A stretch of DNA of 44,817 nucleotides, from the NCBI GenBank assembly GCA_964473335.1, contig CAYYOO010000004.1:1-44817 (forward strand). Direction: 5' to 3'. The stretch is from CAYZTD01 sp964473335 (GTDB lineage Archaea > Thermoplasmatota > E2 > DHVEG-1). Within the stretch, counting starts at the first letter, position 1. Each line of letters starts with the position of its first letter. The position numbers and the translations under genes are program-made. The notes under the pieces are model-generated. The model saw only the letters and a program-made list of their open reading frames with translations. It made no database searches and was not told where the DNA came from. This document shows, piece by piece, positions 24,689 to 34,553 of this stretch.

Positions 24689-27600
24689 ATGAAGCCTAAA
24701 ATTTCGTTTAAAAGAATTATTAGTTTGTTTGTAGTTTTTATCTTATTTTCTAGTGTAAATCTAGCAATTTTTACGTCTGCTACAACACAAGGAGAAAATT
24801 CAAACGAAGGTTATTTCAATGACGATTTCTATGATTACACATATATTGATAATGAAAAGACAGAGGATTGTACTTTAGAAACTTCATTAGATCGTTTTAT
24901 TTTAGCTCAAAGTCAGGAACCCATCCCGTTTGATTATGATCATAAACCTGATAGCGTCGATTTATGGTATACAGAGCGTTTTTTCACCAGCGGCATTAAT
25001 CAATTAAGAGGCCCTGATATAGGCCTTGAAACTGACATTCAAGATAAAAACAAAATTGGCAATCTAGATCTAAAAGATAATGCCAATACCTACTTTAGCT
25101 CCTGGGGATCAAAGATCCAAGCAACAGATATGGTTTCATCTCCTATTCATCGATTTAGGTTTAAAATTTCACGTGATTTAAAAGAAATTGAATCTTTGAC
25201 TTTAAAATGGTGGTTTGGTAAATATGATGCAGGTGCAAATTTAGATAGCATCAGCATATATTTTTGGAATTATGGTTCTACTTTTAAAAATTGGGACTTT
25301 CAGTCAAGTATATCATATCAAGAATCAAGGTTTGAGGATACAAATCCAGATATAAGCATTTTTTTTAACCCAGACGAATATGTAAACAATAATGGAATTA
25401 TTGATCTAATTATTGTAGGTAATCCTACAGGCAATGACATTCCAAAGTTAAATACAGATTATATAAACCTGAGTTTGACAACTGAATACGGATATGTTCA
25501 AAATGGTGTTGTAACATCCAAACCAATTTCTCCCACAAATCTTTTAGAATGGGATAAAGTTATCTGGGATGGGACAAAGTCAAGTTCGACATTTAATATT
25601 ACGGTTGAAGTATTAAATAAAAATGGAGAAACTATTGATGGTTTTAAAAGTAAAAGTTCTCCAATGGATATTTCTTCACTTAAAAATAGTGAAATTTCAA
25701 TTAGAGCTACTCTTCAAACAAATAGTATATCAAAAACACCTCGTCTTGACAGCTGGTCAGTTATATATAAAAGAAAGTCAGGTTTTAATGATGAATTCAC
25801 GGGGTCATTACATACAGAAGAAACTTTAGGTTTAAAAAATGTTGGCGAAAAAATACAGATAGACAGTTTCTTTGGCGATTGGCCTTTATATGGTAAAACT
25901 CCAGATAATAATAGATACAGTTATGAAGAACCTTTAACTAGTAAACCATCCGGATATTATTGGTTTTCAGATCTTGAAAGATATGGCGGAGGTTTTAGAG
26001 CACCTGTCGTATCTGATGGAAAAATTTATATTTCTTCAGCAGAAAAAATGATTCATTGTTTTGATGAAATCGCAGATCCTAGTGAAGCTTTTCAACAATC
26101 TCATGACTCTAGTGATAGTAGTTATGTAGTAGATACTTCTTTAGCGCTATCTGATGATAATGTCATTTTTGGTACAAATGCAAACAGTAATAATTTTGTT
26201 TGTGCACTCAATAAATCAAATTTAAAACAAGAGATATGGAAATATGTACCATCAAAGTCTAAAGTTGCATTTACTTCTGCACCTACATTATACGATGGGA
26301 ACGTGATTATTAGTTCTTGCAGTGGCGATATTTTTGACACACCATTTTTCTCTGTTTTTAGTTCGATACTTAAAACTCAAAGTAAATTATATGTTTTAGA
26401 TGAGGCAAATGGTGAAGAACTATATGATCCAATTGAATTACCTGCTGCAAGTCATTCAACTCCAGCGGTTGCTAATGACAAGATTTTTGCGGCATGTCAG
26501 AATATAAATGGAAACAATCTTTTTGCCTTTGATCTTTATTCTGGTGAACAACTTTGGAATGTTTCCACTGGATCACCATATGGGCTTATCGGCAAATCTT
26601 CTCCAGTTTATGCAGATGGCAAAGTATTTGTTACATGTAACCAGAGAGATACTCTTTTTTCCTCTGGAAAAAACATGCTAATGGCCTTTGATTCAAGTAA
26701 TGGAGCAGTTTTATGGAATAAAACACTTGCCACACCTAAAATATCTTTCACAAACCTTTTAAATGGAATATTTACTTCAGCACCAATCACTAGTCCTGTT
26801 TATCATGATGATAACTTATTTGTTCTTTCATCAAATGGTACTTTTTATTCACTGAATCCAAATACTGGAAACGAAAAATGGTCTTATACTCTAGCTAATA
26901 ATTCAATTATGCCTGGTACTTATTGTACAACACCAACTGTTGTTGGAAACAAGGTTTATGTTATCAAGACCGATAAGATATTCTGCTTTGATATAGAGCA
27001 AACTCAATTAGTTAAACCCGATTGGTTCTTCAAACTTGAAAAACCAGGAGAATACTATCTTTTATCACCTGCTACAATTTATGCATCACCTATATATGCT
27101 GATGGAATGCTCATTATTAGTGCCACACATAACCTCAGTGGTTTAAGCGGTGGAATTTATTGTGTTGGCAACTATCAGAAGAATCTTGAGGGTTCAATTA
27201 AATCTAATACAATTGAGATACCAAAGGGATATTGGTGGAGAACATTTGATGCAGATATAAAATCAACTGAGAATAACACTATTTTATTTGACATACTTGA
27301 TCAAGATGAAAAGAATATTGAAGGCTTTTCAGACATAAATGGTTCAAGCAACAATATCTCATCTTTAAATAAGAAAAAAATAAAGCTTTTTGCTGATTTT
27401 AACATTGGAAAACAAAAAGAAGCTTATCCTCATTTGAACTCATGGTCTGTTAGTTGGTTAAAAGAAAACAAAGCACCGATTTTTTCTGTTACAAAAAAAG
27501 AAGCTTGGGTTAATGAGGACCTTTCAGAGTATTCAGTGTCTGTTGAAGATCAAGCAGATGGCTGGGTTGAATCTGGACTTGATATCTCAAGTGGAAAATA

Positions 27601-28876
27601 CAAATTAACATATATTCCTAATGGTGAAACTTCGGCTACAACTTCTGATTGGATTGATACTTTTTCTGATTATAGATCTGGTGTTAAAAAAGCAACTATT
27701 ACAGCAAAAATATCTGAGTCAGATATAGATATAAAAGAACTTGTAAAAATTTCCTTTAAGATATCTGATCTTGCAGGCAATGTTGCAAATACCTCATGGA
27801 TTACTTTTAATTTTGATGGAGATGCACCTGTTTCTGAGATTGTTAATAAAGATGATATCAACAACAATAAATACACAGATCAATTTGCATTAAATGTTGA
27901 AGCAAGCGATGTCGGCGATAGCGGTATAAAAGACGTAATTTTAAAATATAGATATAGTAATTCACCTGAAGGACCATGGGGTGAATGGATCAATTATACT
28001 AAAGAAGAATCAATTTTCAACTGGTATTTTGGTTCAGAAGGATCTATTGATAGCGGATATTATAATCTTATATCTATCGCATGTGATAATGCATTAAACT
28101 ATGAACCAATCAGCGATGATAAAGGTGTTATTTTCTTGTTTGATGAAAATAAACCTTCTTTTGTAAGTGTACTTGGTTCTTATACAAGTAGTGAACTACC
28201 TACGTTACCTTTAGACATCAGTGATGACTTTAAACTTGACAGCCTTTATTATAAAATGGATTTTAAAAACCAAACTGATTGGACTTTAATCAAAGAAGAC
28301 ATCAATGAAGATACAGATACAGTTCAATGGACCGTACCTGATGATATCTGGGTTGACTTAGAAAAAGGTAAGGAATATATAGTTTATTTTAAAATCACAG
28401 ATCTAGCTGGTAATGAATTTGAAACAGATGAATCTCTTGCTGCGGTAATAATAAAAAATCTAAATGCAAGCCACTCATATCTTGATCTATCTGAGTTTTC
28501 TGAATTCCAAACAGATGATAAGTTTGAAATTAAAACTAAGAATCTAGACAAAATAGATGTAAATAGTATCAAATTATTCTACAAATATTCAAATGATGAT
28601 AAAACTTGGGATGAAAACTGGACACAATTTGATGAAACTTTAACTGAAGGACCTTTCAAATGGGAATTTAATTCACCAAATGGCAATGGTTACTATAAAT
28701 TTTATACACTTATCGAGGATATTTCTGGAAAAACATATGTGTCAGAAAGCGGTAAGGTAAATGTTTCACAGTTTCCAATAATTGAATCAATAATCTTCTT
28801 TGTATTACTAGCAATAGCAATAATTATTTCTTCACTAATAACGATAATGATCAAAAAGAAAAAAGAAGGTCTTTAG
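24689..28876 (+). CDS. Large membrane-anchored PQQ-like beta-propeller surface protein
   Basis: The 1395-residue protein has a signal peptide (residues 1 to about 30) and a C-terminal membrane anchor (IIESIIFFVLLAIAIIISS) with a KKKK stop-transfer. An N-terminal beta-sandwich region precedes a propeller of PQQ-like blades from about residue 420 to 810 (recurring SPVYADGKVFV, PAVANDKIFAACQ, GNEKWSYT units). After that come Ig-like modules with repeated ISDLAGNV, ITDLAGNEF and YKFYTLIEDISGK motifs. AGAGGT is 6 nt before the ATG and ACTATATAAAT at about 24617 is a likely TATA box. It is probably an S-layer-associated or adhesive surface protein; there are no evident dehydrogenase residues. Confidence 0.88.
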   Translation: MKPKISFKRIISLFVVFILFSSVNLAIFTSATTQGENSNEGYFNDDFYDYTYIDNEKTEDCTLETSLDRFILAQSQEPIPFDYDHKPDSVDLWYTERFFTSGINQLRGPDIGLETDIQDKNKIGNLDLKDNANTYFSSWGSKIQATDMVSSPIHRFRFKISRDLKEIESLTLKWWFGKYDAGANLDSISIYFWNYGSTFKNWDFQSSISYQESRFEDTNPDISIFFNPDEYVNNNGIIDLIIVGNPTGNDIPKLNTDYINLSLTTEYGYVQNGVVTSKPISPTNLLEWDKVIWDGTKSSSTFNITVEVLNKNGETIDGFKSKSSPMDISSLKNSEISIRATLQTNSISKTPRLDSWSVIYKRKSGFNDEFTGSLHTEETLGLKNVGEKIQIDSFFGDWPLYGKTPDNNRYSYEEPLTSKPSGYYWFSDLERYGGGFRAPVVSDGKIYISSAEKMIHCFDEIADPSEAFQQSHDSSDSSYVVDTSLALSDDNVIFGTNANSNNFVCALNKSNLKQEIWKYVPSKSKVAFTSAPTLYDGNVIISSCSGDIFDTPFFSVFSSILKTQSKLYVLDEANGEELYDPIELPAASHSTPAVANDKIFAACQNINGNNLFAFDLYSGEQLWNVSTGSPYGLIGKSSPVYADGKVFVTCNQRDTLFSSGKNMLMAFDSSNGAVLWNKTLATPKISFTNLLNGIFTSAPITSPVYHDDNLFVLSSNGTFYSLNPNTGNEKWSYTLANNSIMPGTYCTTPTVVGNKVYVIKTDKIFCFDIEQTQLVKPDWFFKLEKPGEYYLLSPATIYASPIYADGMLIISATHNLSGLSGGIYCVGNYQKNLEGSIKSNTIEIPKGYWWRTFDADIKSTENNTILFDILDQDEKNIEGFSDINGSSNNISSLNKKKIKLFADFNIGKQKEAYPHLNSWSVSWLKENKAPIFSVTKKEAWVNEDLSEYSVSVEDQADGWVESGLDISSGKYKLTYIPNGETSATTSDWIDTFSDYRSGVKKATITAKISESDIDIKELVKISFKISDLAGNVANTSWITFNFDGDAPVSEIVNKDDINNNKYTDQFALNVEASDVGDSGIKDVILKYRYSNSPEGPWGEWINYTKEESIFNWYFGSEGSIDSGYYNLISIACDNALNYEPISDDKGVIFLFDENKPSFVSVLGSYTSSELPTLPLDISDDFKLDSLYYKMDFKNQTDWTLIKEDINEDTDTVQWTVPDDIWVDLEKGKEYIVYFKITDLAGNEFETDESLAAVIIKNLNASHSYLDLSEFSEFQTDDKFEIKTKNLDKIDVNSIKLFYKYSNDDKTWDENWTQFDETLTEGPFKWEFNSPNGNGYYKFYTLIEDISGKTYVSESGKVNVSQFPIIESIIFFVLLAIAIIISSLITIMIKKKKEGL

Positions 28877-29841
28877 TCCTTTTCTTTATAAACTTTAAAT
28901 ATTTTATCTATTAATTCTTCTATTCCCTCATTTTTTTCACAGCTGATCTTAAAAGTATCTTCTTTTGTTTTTTTAATATCTGATTTATTTTCAACTATTA
29001 TAAAAATTGATTTTTCAAACATTTGTTTCAAATCAGATAATAATTTTTTTTGCTCTTTATATGAGTATCCGCAGGTCTCAGAAGGATCAATTACAAAAAC
29101 AATGATATCTGAAAGATATTTTAATGCAGCAATAGCTTGTTTTTCTATATCGTTTCTTTTATCTATTTTTCTATCAAGAAGGCCAGGTGTGTCTATTATT
29201 TGGAATTTTGTTTCTATGAACCTTTCTGTTCTTTTCATGTGTCCGATATATATTTGTTTTGTAGTAAATGGATATACTGCAATTGTTGGTTTTGCATGAG
29301 ACATACATCTTAAAAGTGAAGATTTACCTACATTTGGAAAACCAGCAATAACAATAGTTGGTATGTCCTCGATTATTGGAAATTTGACTAGTTTTTTTTG
29401 GGCTTCTGATAAGCGCTCTAGATCTTTTTTTACTTGTTTTACTACACTTGATACTCTTCCATATATCTCTTTTTGTTTTTTTAATAGATAATCTATATCC
29501 TTATTTTTTTTAAATTGTTTATTTTGTGTTTTATATATCTTTTCGATGGTCTTTTTTGCCCAATCTACTGCTCCCAGTGATTTTTTTAATTTATCCTTGT
29601 TTAATTTTATGTCTATTATCTCTTGATAAAAAGTTGGTAGATTATCAATCGATGGAAATTTTTTTACGTATCTATCCAAGAAATTAATTATTGTTTGACA
29701 GAACGATTCAGTTTTTGCAATAATTGTTTTCTTTTTTCGATAAAAAGCATTTTTATCTGCAATACTTATTTTATGTGTTCTCTTAAAAGCGATATCTAAA
29801 ATTTCTTGGTCGCTTAGAACACTTGGGATTCTATTAAACAT
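28873..29841 (-). CDS. NOG1-family GTPase (Obg-HflX superfamily), ribosome biogenesis
   Basis: The 322-residue protein has an N-terminal helical NOG1 domain (FNRIPSVLSDQEILDIAFKR) and then a G domain with IAGFPNVGKSSLLRCMS (G1), PFTTKQIYIG (switch I), IDTPGLLDR (G3) and VENKSDI (G4, divergent). It is associated with large-subunit assembly in archaea and eukaryotes. Its TAA overlaps the TAG of the propeller gene by 2 nt in a tail-to-tail arrangement. Confidence 0.93.
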   Translation of the reverse strand: MFNRIPSVLSDQEILDIAFKRTHKISIADKNAFYRKKKTIIAKTESFCQTIINFLDRYVKKFPSIDNLPTFYQEIIDIKLNKDKLKKSLGAVDWAKKTIEKIYKTQNKQFKKNKDIDYLLKKQKEIYGRVSSVVKQVKKDLERLSEAQKKLVKFPIIEDIPTIVIAGFPNVGKSSLLRCMSHAKPTIAVYPFTTKQIYIGHMKRTERFIETKFQIIDTPGLLDRKIDKRNDIEKQAIAALKYLSDIIVFVIDPSETCGYSYKEQKKLLSDLKQMFEKSIFIIVENKSDIKKTKEDTFKISCEKNEGIEELIDKIFKVYKEKD

Positions 29842-29880
29842 AGTTATTTGAAAAACTTTATGTAAAGCATGTAAATTAAG

Positions 29881-30117
29881 ATGTTGGTTAATTTTATGGA
29901 TGAAGGGTATATTCTTTCAAACAAATTTAGAAAAGCAATCTTTGATGCTTTTGTTAGTGGGGAATCAGATATTAATGTTATTTCAAAAAAACACCGCATT
30001 CATCCTATTATTGCAAAGAAGATTTTTAAAGATTTTATCAAAAATGGTATAATATTAAAAAAGAATAATCGCTTTGTATTATCAGAAAAAGGTGAAAAAA
30101 TAGCTGAAAACATCTAA
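29881..30117 (+). CDS. Small winged-helix protein
   Basis: The product has up to 78 residues and is a single winged-helix fold: NVISKKHRIHPIIAKKIFKDFIKNGII forms the helix-turn-helix, and NRFVLSEKGEKIA the wing. ATG 29896 (MDEGYILSNK) may be the true start because GGTTAA precedes it. It lies in the same frame as rbkR, separated by TAA 30115-30117, and is probably cotranscribed with it. It could be an independent regulator. Confidence 0.72.
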   Translation: MLVNFMDEGYILSNKFRKAIFDAFVSGESDINVISKKHRIHPIIAKKIFKDFIKNGIILKKNNRFVLSEKGEKIAENI

Positions 30118-30126
30118 AAAAAATTC

Positions 30127-30133
30127 GGGGAGG
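30127..30133 (+). promoter_or_regulatory. Strong ribosome-binding site deciding the rbkR start
   Basis: GGGGAGG is the only SD sequence between the small winged-helix stop and the conserved part of RbkR. Five bases later comes ATA 30139, in frame with rbkR. No ATG, GTG or TTG exists between this site and TTG 30157. Confidence 0.7.
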
Positions 30134-30138
30134 ATAAA

Positions 30139-30822
30139 ATATCAATTAAACCATATTTGTTACAAACCTTAAAAGAAATCGCTCTTCTTGGTGGAATTAA
30201 AAATAAGGTTGAGATCTCTTCATATGAACTCGGTAAAAAACTTAAAACTAGTCAGCAGACTGCTTCAAGATATCTCTTGGAACTTGATAAAAAAAAACTA
30301 ATCAAACGTGAGTTTGGTGTTAAAAAACAACTCATTAAGATTACTGATTCTGGTAAAAATATTCTAAGTAATGAACATATTGATTACACCCGTATCTTTA
30401 AACTATCAGATAAGATTTATTTCAAAGGTCAGGTCGTTTCAGGTCTAGGCGAAGGTAGATATTATACTGAGCAGAAAGGATATCGTTTACAATTTAAAGA
30501 AAAACTTGGTTTTATTCCTCATCCAGGGACCCTCAATGTAAAAATAGAATACATTGAAAAAAACAAACTTCGGCTTTTAAAGGATAATTCAGCTATCATA
30601 ATTAATGAATTTAAAACCAAAAACAGGACTTTTGGAAAAGTTAGATGTTTTAATGCTGAAATTGAAGGTATTAAAGGCTCAATTGTTCTTCCTTTCAGAA
30701 GTCATTACTCAAATATTTTGGAATTCATCTCACCAGTTTATCTTAGAGAGAAATTAAATCTAAATGACGGTGACAACGTAAACATTGTTATTGAGCTAAA
30801 AAACAAGACCTTGGAGGAATAG
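30139..30822 (+). CDS. rbkR: RbkR: winged-helix regulator fused to CTP-dependent riboflavin kinase
   Basis: The N-terminal winged helix (LGKKLKTSQQTASRYLLELDKKKLIKRE) precedes the archaeal riboflavin kinase domain (GLGEGRYYTEQKGY, GFIPHPGTLNVKI, RTFGKVRCFNAEI, ISPVYLREKLNL), which makes FMN from riboflavin and CTP. The annotated TTG 30157 is too far (23 nt) from the GGGGAGG SD sequence at 30127-30133. An in-frame ATA at 30139 is 5 nt from that site and would give the usual beginning (M)SIKPYLLQTLKEIALLGG. So the gene seems to use AUA as start, or the base call is wrong. It is followed by polX after 2 nt. Confidence 0.9.
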   Translation: MSIKPYLLQTLKEIALLGGIKNKVEISSYELGKKLKTSQQTASRYLLELDKKKLIKREFGVKKQLIKITDSGKNILSNEHIDYTRIFKLSDKIYFKGQVVSGLGEGRYYTEQKGYRLQFKEKLGFIPHPGTLNVKIEYIEKNKLRLLKDNSAIIINEFKTKNRTFGKVRCFNAEIEGIKGSIVLPFRSHYSNILEFISPVYLREKLNLNDGDNVNIVIELKNKTLEE

Positions 30823-30824
30823 TC

Positions 30825-32540
30825 TTGGATAATAGCAAGGTTGCATCTGTTCTATATGAAATAGCTGATCTTCTTGATATCAAAGGAGAGATTTTTTTTA
30901 AAACAAGAGCTTACAGGATGGCTGCACAAAAAATTGATACTCTTGACGAAAATATTGAAGATATAATTGATGAAGGAAAATTAACTGAGATAGAAGGCAT
31001 TGGAAAAGCAATATCTAAAAAAATTACTGAACTTGTTAAAACAGGTAAACTTGAATATTTTGAAAAATTGAAAAAGGAAATACCTGAAGCATTACTTGAA
31101 ATGCTTAAAATTCCTGGTATGGGTCCTAAAAAGGTATCTGTTCTTTATAAAAAACTAAATATCACTAGTATTGACCAATTAAAAAAAGCTGCTTCAAATG
31201 GCAAACTAAGAGATCTTGATAACTTTGGTGAAATCACTGAAAAAAACATATTACGCGGAATTAAAATGAAAGAAAAAACCAGTGGAAGAGTTCTTTTGAA
31301 TGTTGCATATGAGGATGGTAATAATTATTTAGATTATCTTAAAAAATGTAAAAAAATAATAAGATTAAATCTAGCAGGTAGTCTCAGACGCAGGAAAGAA
31401 ACAATAGGCGATTTAGATATTCTTGCTTCATCAGATGACCCTGATTTTGTAATGGATTATTTTGTAGATTATGATAATGTTAAAACAGTCCTTCTAAAGG
31501 GTAAAACAAAAACAAGTGTTATTCTCAAAGATAACCTTCAGGTTGACCTGAGAGTTGTTTCTGATGATAGTTTTGGTTCTGCTCTTCAATATTTTACTGG
31601 TAGTAAAGAACACAACGTAAAAATGAGAAGTATTGCAATAAAAAATGGTTATAAATTAAATGAATATGGTCTTTTTAAAAAAGATACAGATCAATATATT
31701 GTTGGAAAAAATGAAATAGATATTTACAAAAAATTAAATCTTTTCTTTATTGAACCTGAACTGAGAGAAAATAGAGGGGAAATACAAAAAGCAAGAAAAA
31801 ATAAACTTCCAAAGTTAATTGAATATGATGATATAAAAGGAGATATGCATGTACATAGCAATTATAGTGATGGCTCAGAGTCAATTGAGGATATGGTAAA
31901 TCGTGCGAAATCAATTGGTTACAAGTATATTGGTATTGCAGATCACAGTCAATCTTTAAAGATAGCAAAAGGATTATCTGAAGATAGAATAAAAAAGAAG
32001 ATTAAAGAAATTGAAAAGTTAAACAAAAAAATTTCTGATATACATATTTTTGTTGGAACAGAATGCGACATAAAAAAAGATGGTAAACTTGATTATAGCA
32101 ATAAAATCCTAAAGATGTTTGATTATGTAGCTATAGGCATTCATACAAATTTTAAAATGGATAAAAAAGAAGTGACAAGTAGAATTATAAAAGGAATGGA
32201 AAATGAACATGCAACTTTTCTTGTTCATCCTACTTGTAGATTGATTGGTTTTAGAGAGCCCTTTGATATTGATTTTGATAAAATATTTGAAAAAGCAAAA
32301 GAAACTGATACTTATATGGAGATAAACTCTTTTCCTGATAGACTCGATCTTAATGATTTTCATACAAAAATTGCAAAAGAGCGCGGTATAAAAATAGTTA
32401 TTAATACTGATGCACACAACACAGAACATTTGGATTATATTAAATATGGTATTTCAACAGCTAGAAGAGGTTGGCTTGAAAAAAATGATGTCATCAACAC
32501 AAAGAGCCTAAAAGAAATCAAAAAGATTCTTGGGATGTGA
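30825..32540 (+). CDS. polX: DNA polymerase X with PHP domain (PolX)
   Basis: The 571-residue protein has a POLXc domain with HhH motifs (LTEIEGIGKAISKKI, KIPGMGPKKV) and the nucleotidyltransferase site (GSLRRRKETIGDLDIL, with DLRVV). A PHP phosphoesterase domain starts at about residue 340 with MHVHSNYSDGS and ends with NTDAHNT. It does gap filling and 3'-5' exonuclease work in base-excision repair. The TTG start is supported by GGAGG 7 nt upstream. It is followed by ligA, which suggests a coupled repair pair. Confidence 0.96.
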   Translation: MDNSKVASVLYEIADLLDIKGEIFFKTRAYRMAAQKIDTLDENIEDIIDEGKLTEIEGIGKAISKKITELVKTGKLEYFEKLKKEIPEALLEMLKIPGMGPKKVSVLYKKLNITSIDQLKKAASNGKLRDLDNFGEITEKNILRGIKMKEKTSGRVLLNVAYEDGNNYLDYLKKCKKIIRLNLAGSLRRRKETIGDLDILASSDDPDFVMDYFVDYDNVKTVLLKGKTKTSVILKDNLQVDLRVVSDDSFGSALQYFTGSKEHNVKMRSIAIKNGYKLNEYGLFKKDTDQYIVGKNEIDIYKKLNLFFIEPELRENRGEIQKARKNKLPKLIEYDDIKGDMHVHSNYSDGSESIEDMVNRAKSIGYKYIGIADHSQSLKIAKGLSEDRIKKKIKEIEKLNKKISDIHIFVGTECDIKKDGKLDYSNKILKMFDYVAIGIHTNFKMDKKEVTSRIIKGMENEHATFLVHPTCRLIGFREPFDIDFDKIFEKAKETDTYMEINSFPDRLDLNDFHTKIAKERGIKIVINTDAHNTEHLDYIKYGISTARRGWLEKNDVINTKSLKEIKKILGM

Positions 32541-32549
32541 ACATTTATT

Positions 32550-34538
32550 ATGAATAAAAAACAAGCAGAAAAAAAAATCAAGGATTTAAAAGAAAAAATA
32601 AACTATCATAACTATAAATACTATGTAGATAATAATCCTGTTATTTCTGATTATGAATATGATCAGCTATTGAAAAAACTTGAAAAACTTGAAGAAAAAT
32701 ATCCTGATTTAGTTACATCAGATTCACCTACTCAAAGAGTCGGTGAGGAACCTATTGATGAATTTGAAACAGTTGAACACATAGTTCCCATGTTGTCACT
32801 AGCAAACACCTATACTTTTGATGAATTACGTGAGTTTGATGAACGAGTTAAAAAAAATGTTGGCGATGTAGAATATGTTGTGGAACCAAAATTTGATGGA
32901 GCAAGTGTAGCCTTAATATATGAGGATGGAAAATTTGTTCGAGGTGCTACTCGTGGAGATGGTGTAAAAGGTGATGATGTAACTTTAAATCTAAAAACCA
33001 TTCATAGTATTCCATTGAAACTCAGAGAAAAAACATTAAAAAATATTGAGGTCAGAGGCGAAGTTATAATGCCTATCTCTGGCTTTAAAAAATATAATAA
33101 AGATCAAGAAAAAAAAGATGGAAATGTTTTTGCAAATCCTCGTAACGCGGCAGCTGGTTCATTAAGACAGCTCGACCCAAAAATTGTAGCAGATCGACCT
33201 CTTGATATATTTATTTATTATCTAGCTCATTCTGAGAAAAATTTTAAAACACATAAAGAAGCAATGGAAATGCTTAAAGAAGCTGGTTTTAAGATTAGTG
33301 CACATTTAAAAAAGGTAAAAAACATCGATGAAGCAATTGAATATTGTAAAAAACTCGAAGAAAAAAGAGACAGCTTTGATTATGAAATCGATGGGACAGT
33401 AATAAAAGTCAATTCAATTGAAAAACAAGAAAAACTTGGTTCTACATCAAAAAATCCTCGATGGGCAATTTCATTTAAGTTTAAAGCAAAACAGGCAACA
33501 ACAAAATTAAATGATATAGATATTCAAGTTGGTAGAACTGGTGCTGTAACACCTGTTGCAATTTTAGAACCTGTTGAAGTTGGTGGCGTTACTGTATCTC
33601 GGGCTACTTTACATAATTTTGATGAGCTTGAAAGAAAAGATGTTCGAATTAGAGATCATGTTCTTGTTGAAAGAAGCGGAGATGTAATTCCTCAAGTTGT
33701 TAAAAGTATTGAAGATAAAAGAGATGGTTCAGAGAAGAAAAAAGAAATACCTAAGAATTGTCCAGTGTGCAACACAAAGCTAGTTAGACCTGAAGATGAA
33801 GTTGCTATAAGATGTCCAAATAAGATGTGTCCGGCAAGGCTAAAATGGAGAATTATATATTATGCATCTAGAAATGCTATGGATATTGATCATCTGGGTG
33901 AATCAACTATAGATAAACTTCTTGATAAAGGAATGATCGAAAACATTGCAGATCTATATACTCTTAAAAAAGAAAATATTCTAAAACTAGAAGGTTTTAA
34001 AGATAAATCAGCTGAGAATCTAATTGATTCACTTGAAAAAAGTAAAAAACAGGATTTATCTAGATTGATATATGGTCTTGGTATCAGGCATGTTGGAAAA
34101 TACGCATCTCAATTATTAGCATCAAAATATAATTCACTTGATGACCTATCAAAAGCAACCGAAGAAGAACTCAAAAAAATAGATGGTCTTGGTGATAAAT
34201 CAGCTGAGTCTATTGCTACTTTTTTTGCAACGGATGAAAACATTAAACTCATTGAAAAATTAAAAAAATATGGTGTCAAAACAGAAAAAGAAAAATCATC
34301 TGAAAAACAATTGCTTGATGGTAAAACTTTTTTGTTTACAGGTGGACTTAATAATCTTAGCAGGACTGATGCTTCTGATCTTGTAAAAAAGAAAGGCGGC
34401 ATGGTTAAATCAGCAATTAGTAAGAACCTTGATTATGTAGTTGTCGGTGAAAACCCGGGTAGTAAATATGATAAAGCAAAAAAATTAGACCTAAATATTA
34501 TAAGTGAAGAGGATTTTATGAAACTTGTTTCAGATTAG
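32550..34538 (+). CDS. ligA: NAD+-dependent DNA ligase LigA (bacterial type)
   Basis: The 662-residue protein carries all LigA domains: Ia (YHNYKYYVDNNPVISDYEYD), adenylation with Lys114 in VEPKFDGAS, OB, a four-cysteine zinc finger (CPVCNTK ... CPNKMCPARL), helix-hairpin-helix repeats and a C-terminal BRCT (GKTFLFTGGL ... KKGGMVKSAISKNLDYVVVG). Most archaea use only ATP ligase; NAD ligases are sporadic and thought to come from bacteria. The motif is KFDG rather than the commoner KLDG. It sits 9 nt behind polX. Confidence 0.97.
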   Translation: MNKKQAEKKIKDLKEKINYHNYKYYVDNNPVISDYEYDQLLKKLEKLEEKYPDLVTSDSPTQRVGEEPIDEFETVEHIVPMLSLANTYTFDELREFDERVKKNVGDVEYVVEPKFDGASVALIYEDGKFVRGATRGDGVKGDDVTLNLKTIHSIPLKLREKTLKNIEVRGEVIMPISGFKKYNKDQEKKDGNVFANPRNAAAGSLRQLDPKIVADRPLDIFIYYLAHSEKNFKTHKEAMEMLKEAGFKISAHLKKVKNIDEAIEYCKKLEEKRDSFDYEIDGTVIKVNSIEKQEKLGSTSKNPRWAISFKFKAKQATTKLNDIDIQVGRTGAVTPVAILEPVEVGGVTVSRATLHNFDELERKDVRIRDHVLVERSGDVIPQVVKSIEDKRDGSEKKKEIPKNCPVCNTKLVRPEDEVAIRCPNKMCPARLKWRIIYYASRNAMDIDHLGESTIDKLLDKGMIENIADLYTLKKENILKLEGFKDKSAENLIDSLEKSKKQDLSRLIYGLGIRHVGKYASQLLASKYNSLDDLSKATEEELKKIDGLGDKSAESIATFFATDENIKLIEKLKKYGVKTEKEKSSEKQLLDGKTFLFTGGLNNLSRTDASDLVKKKGGMVKSAISKNLDYVVVGENPGSKYDKAKKLDLNIISEEDFMKLVSD

Positions 34539-34553
34539 GAGGAATAAAAACAA

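Noticed and set aside
29881..30822. Winged-helix ORF and rbkR as one gene broken by a stop
   Set aside because: They share a frame, but a strong ribosome-binding site lies between them and RbkR has its own complete winged helix, so two genes are more likely.
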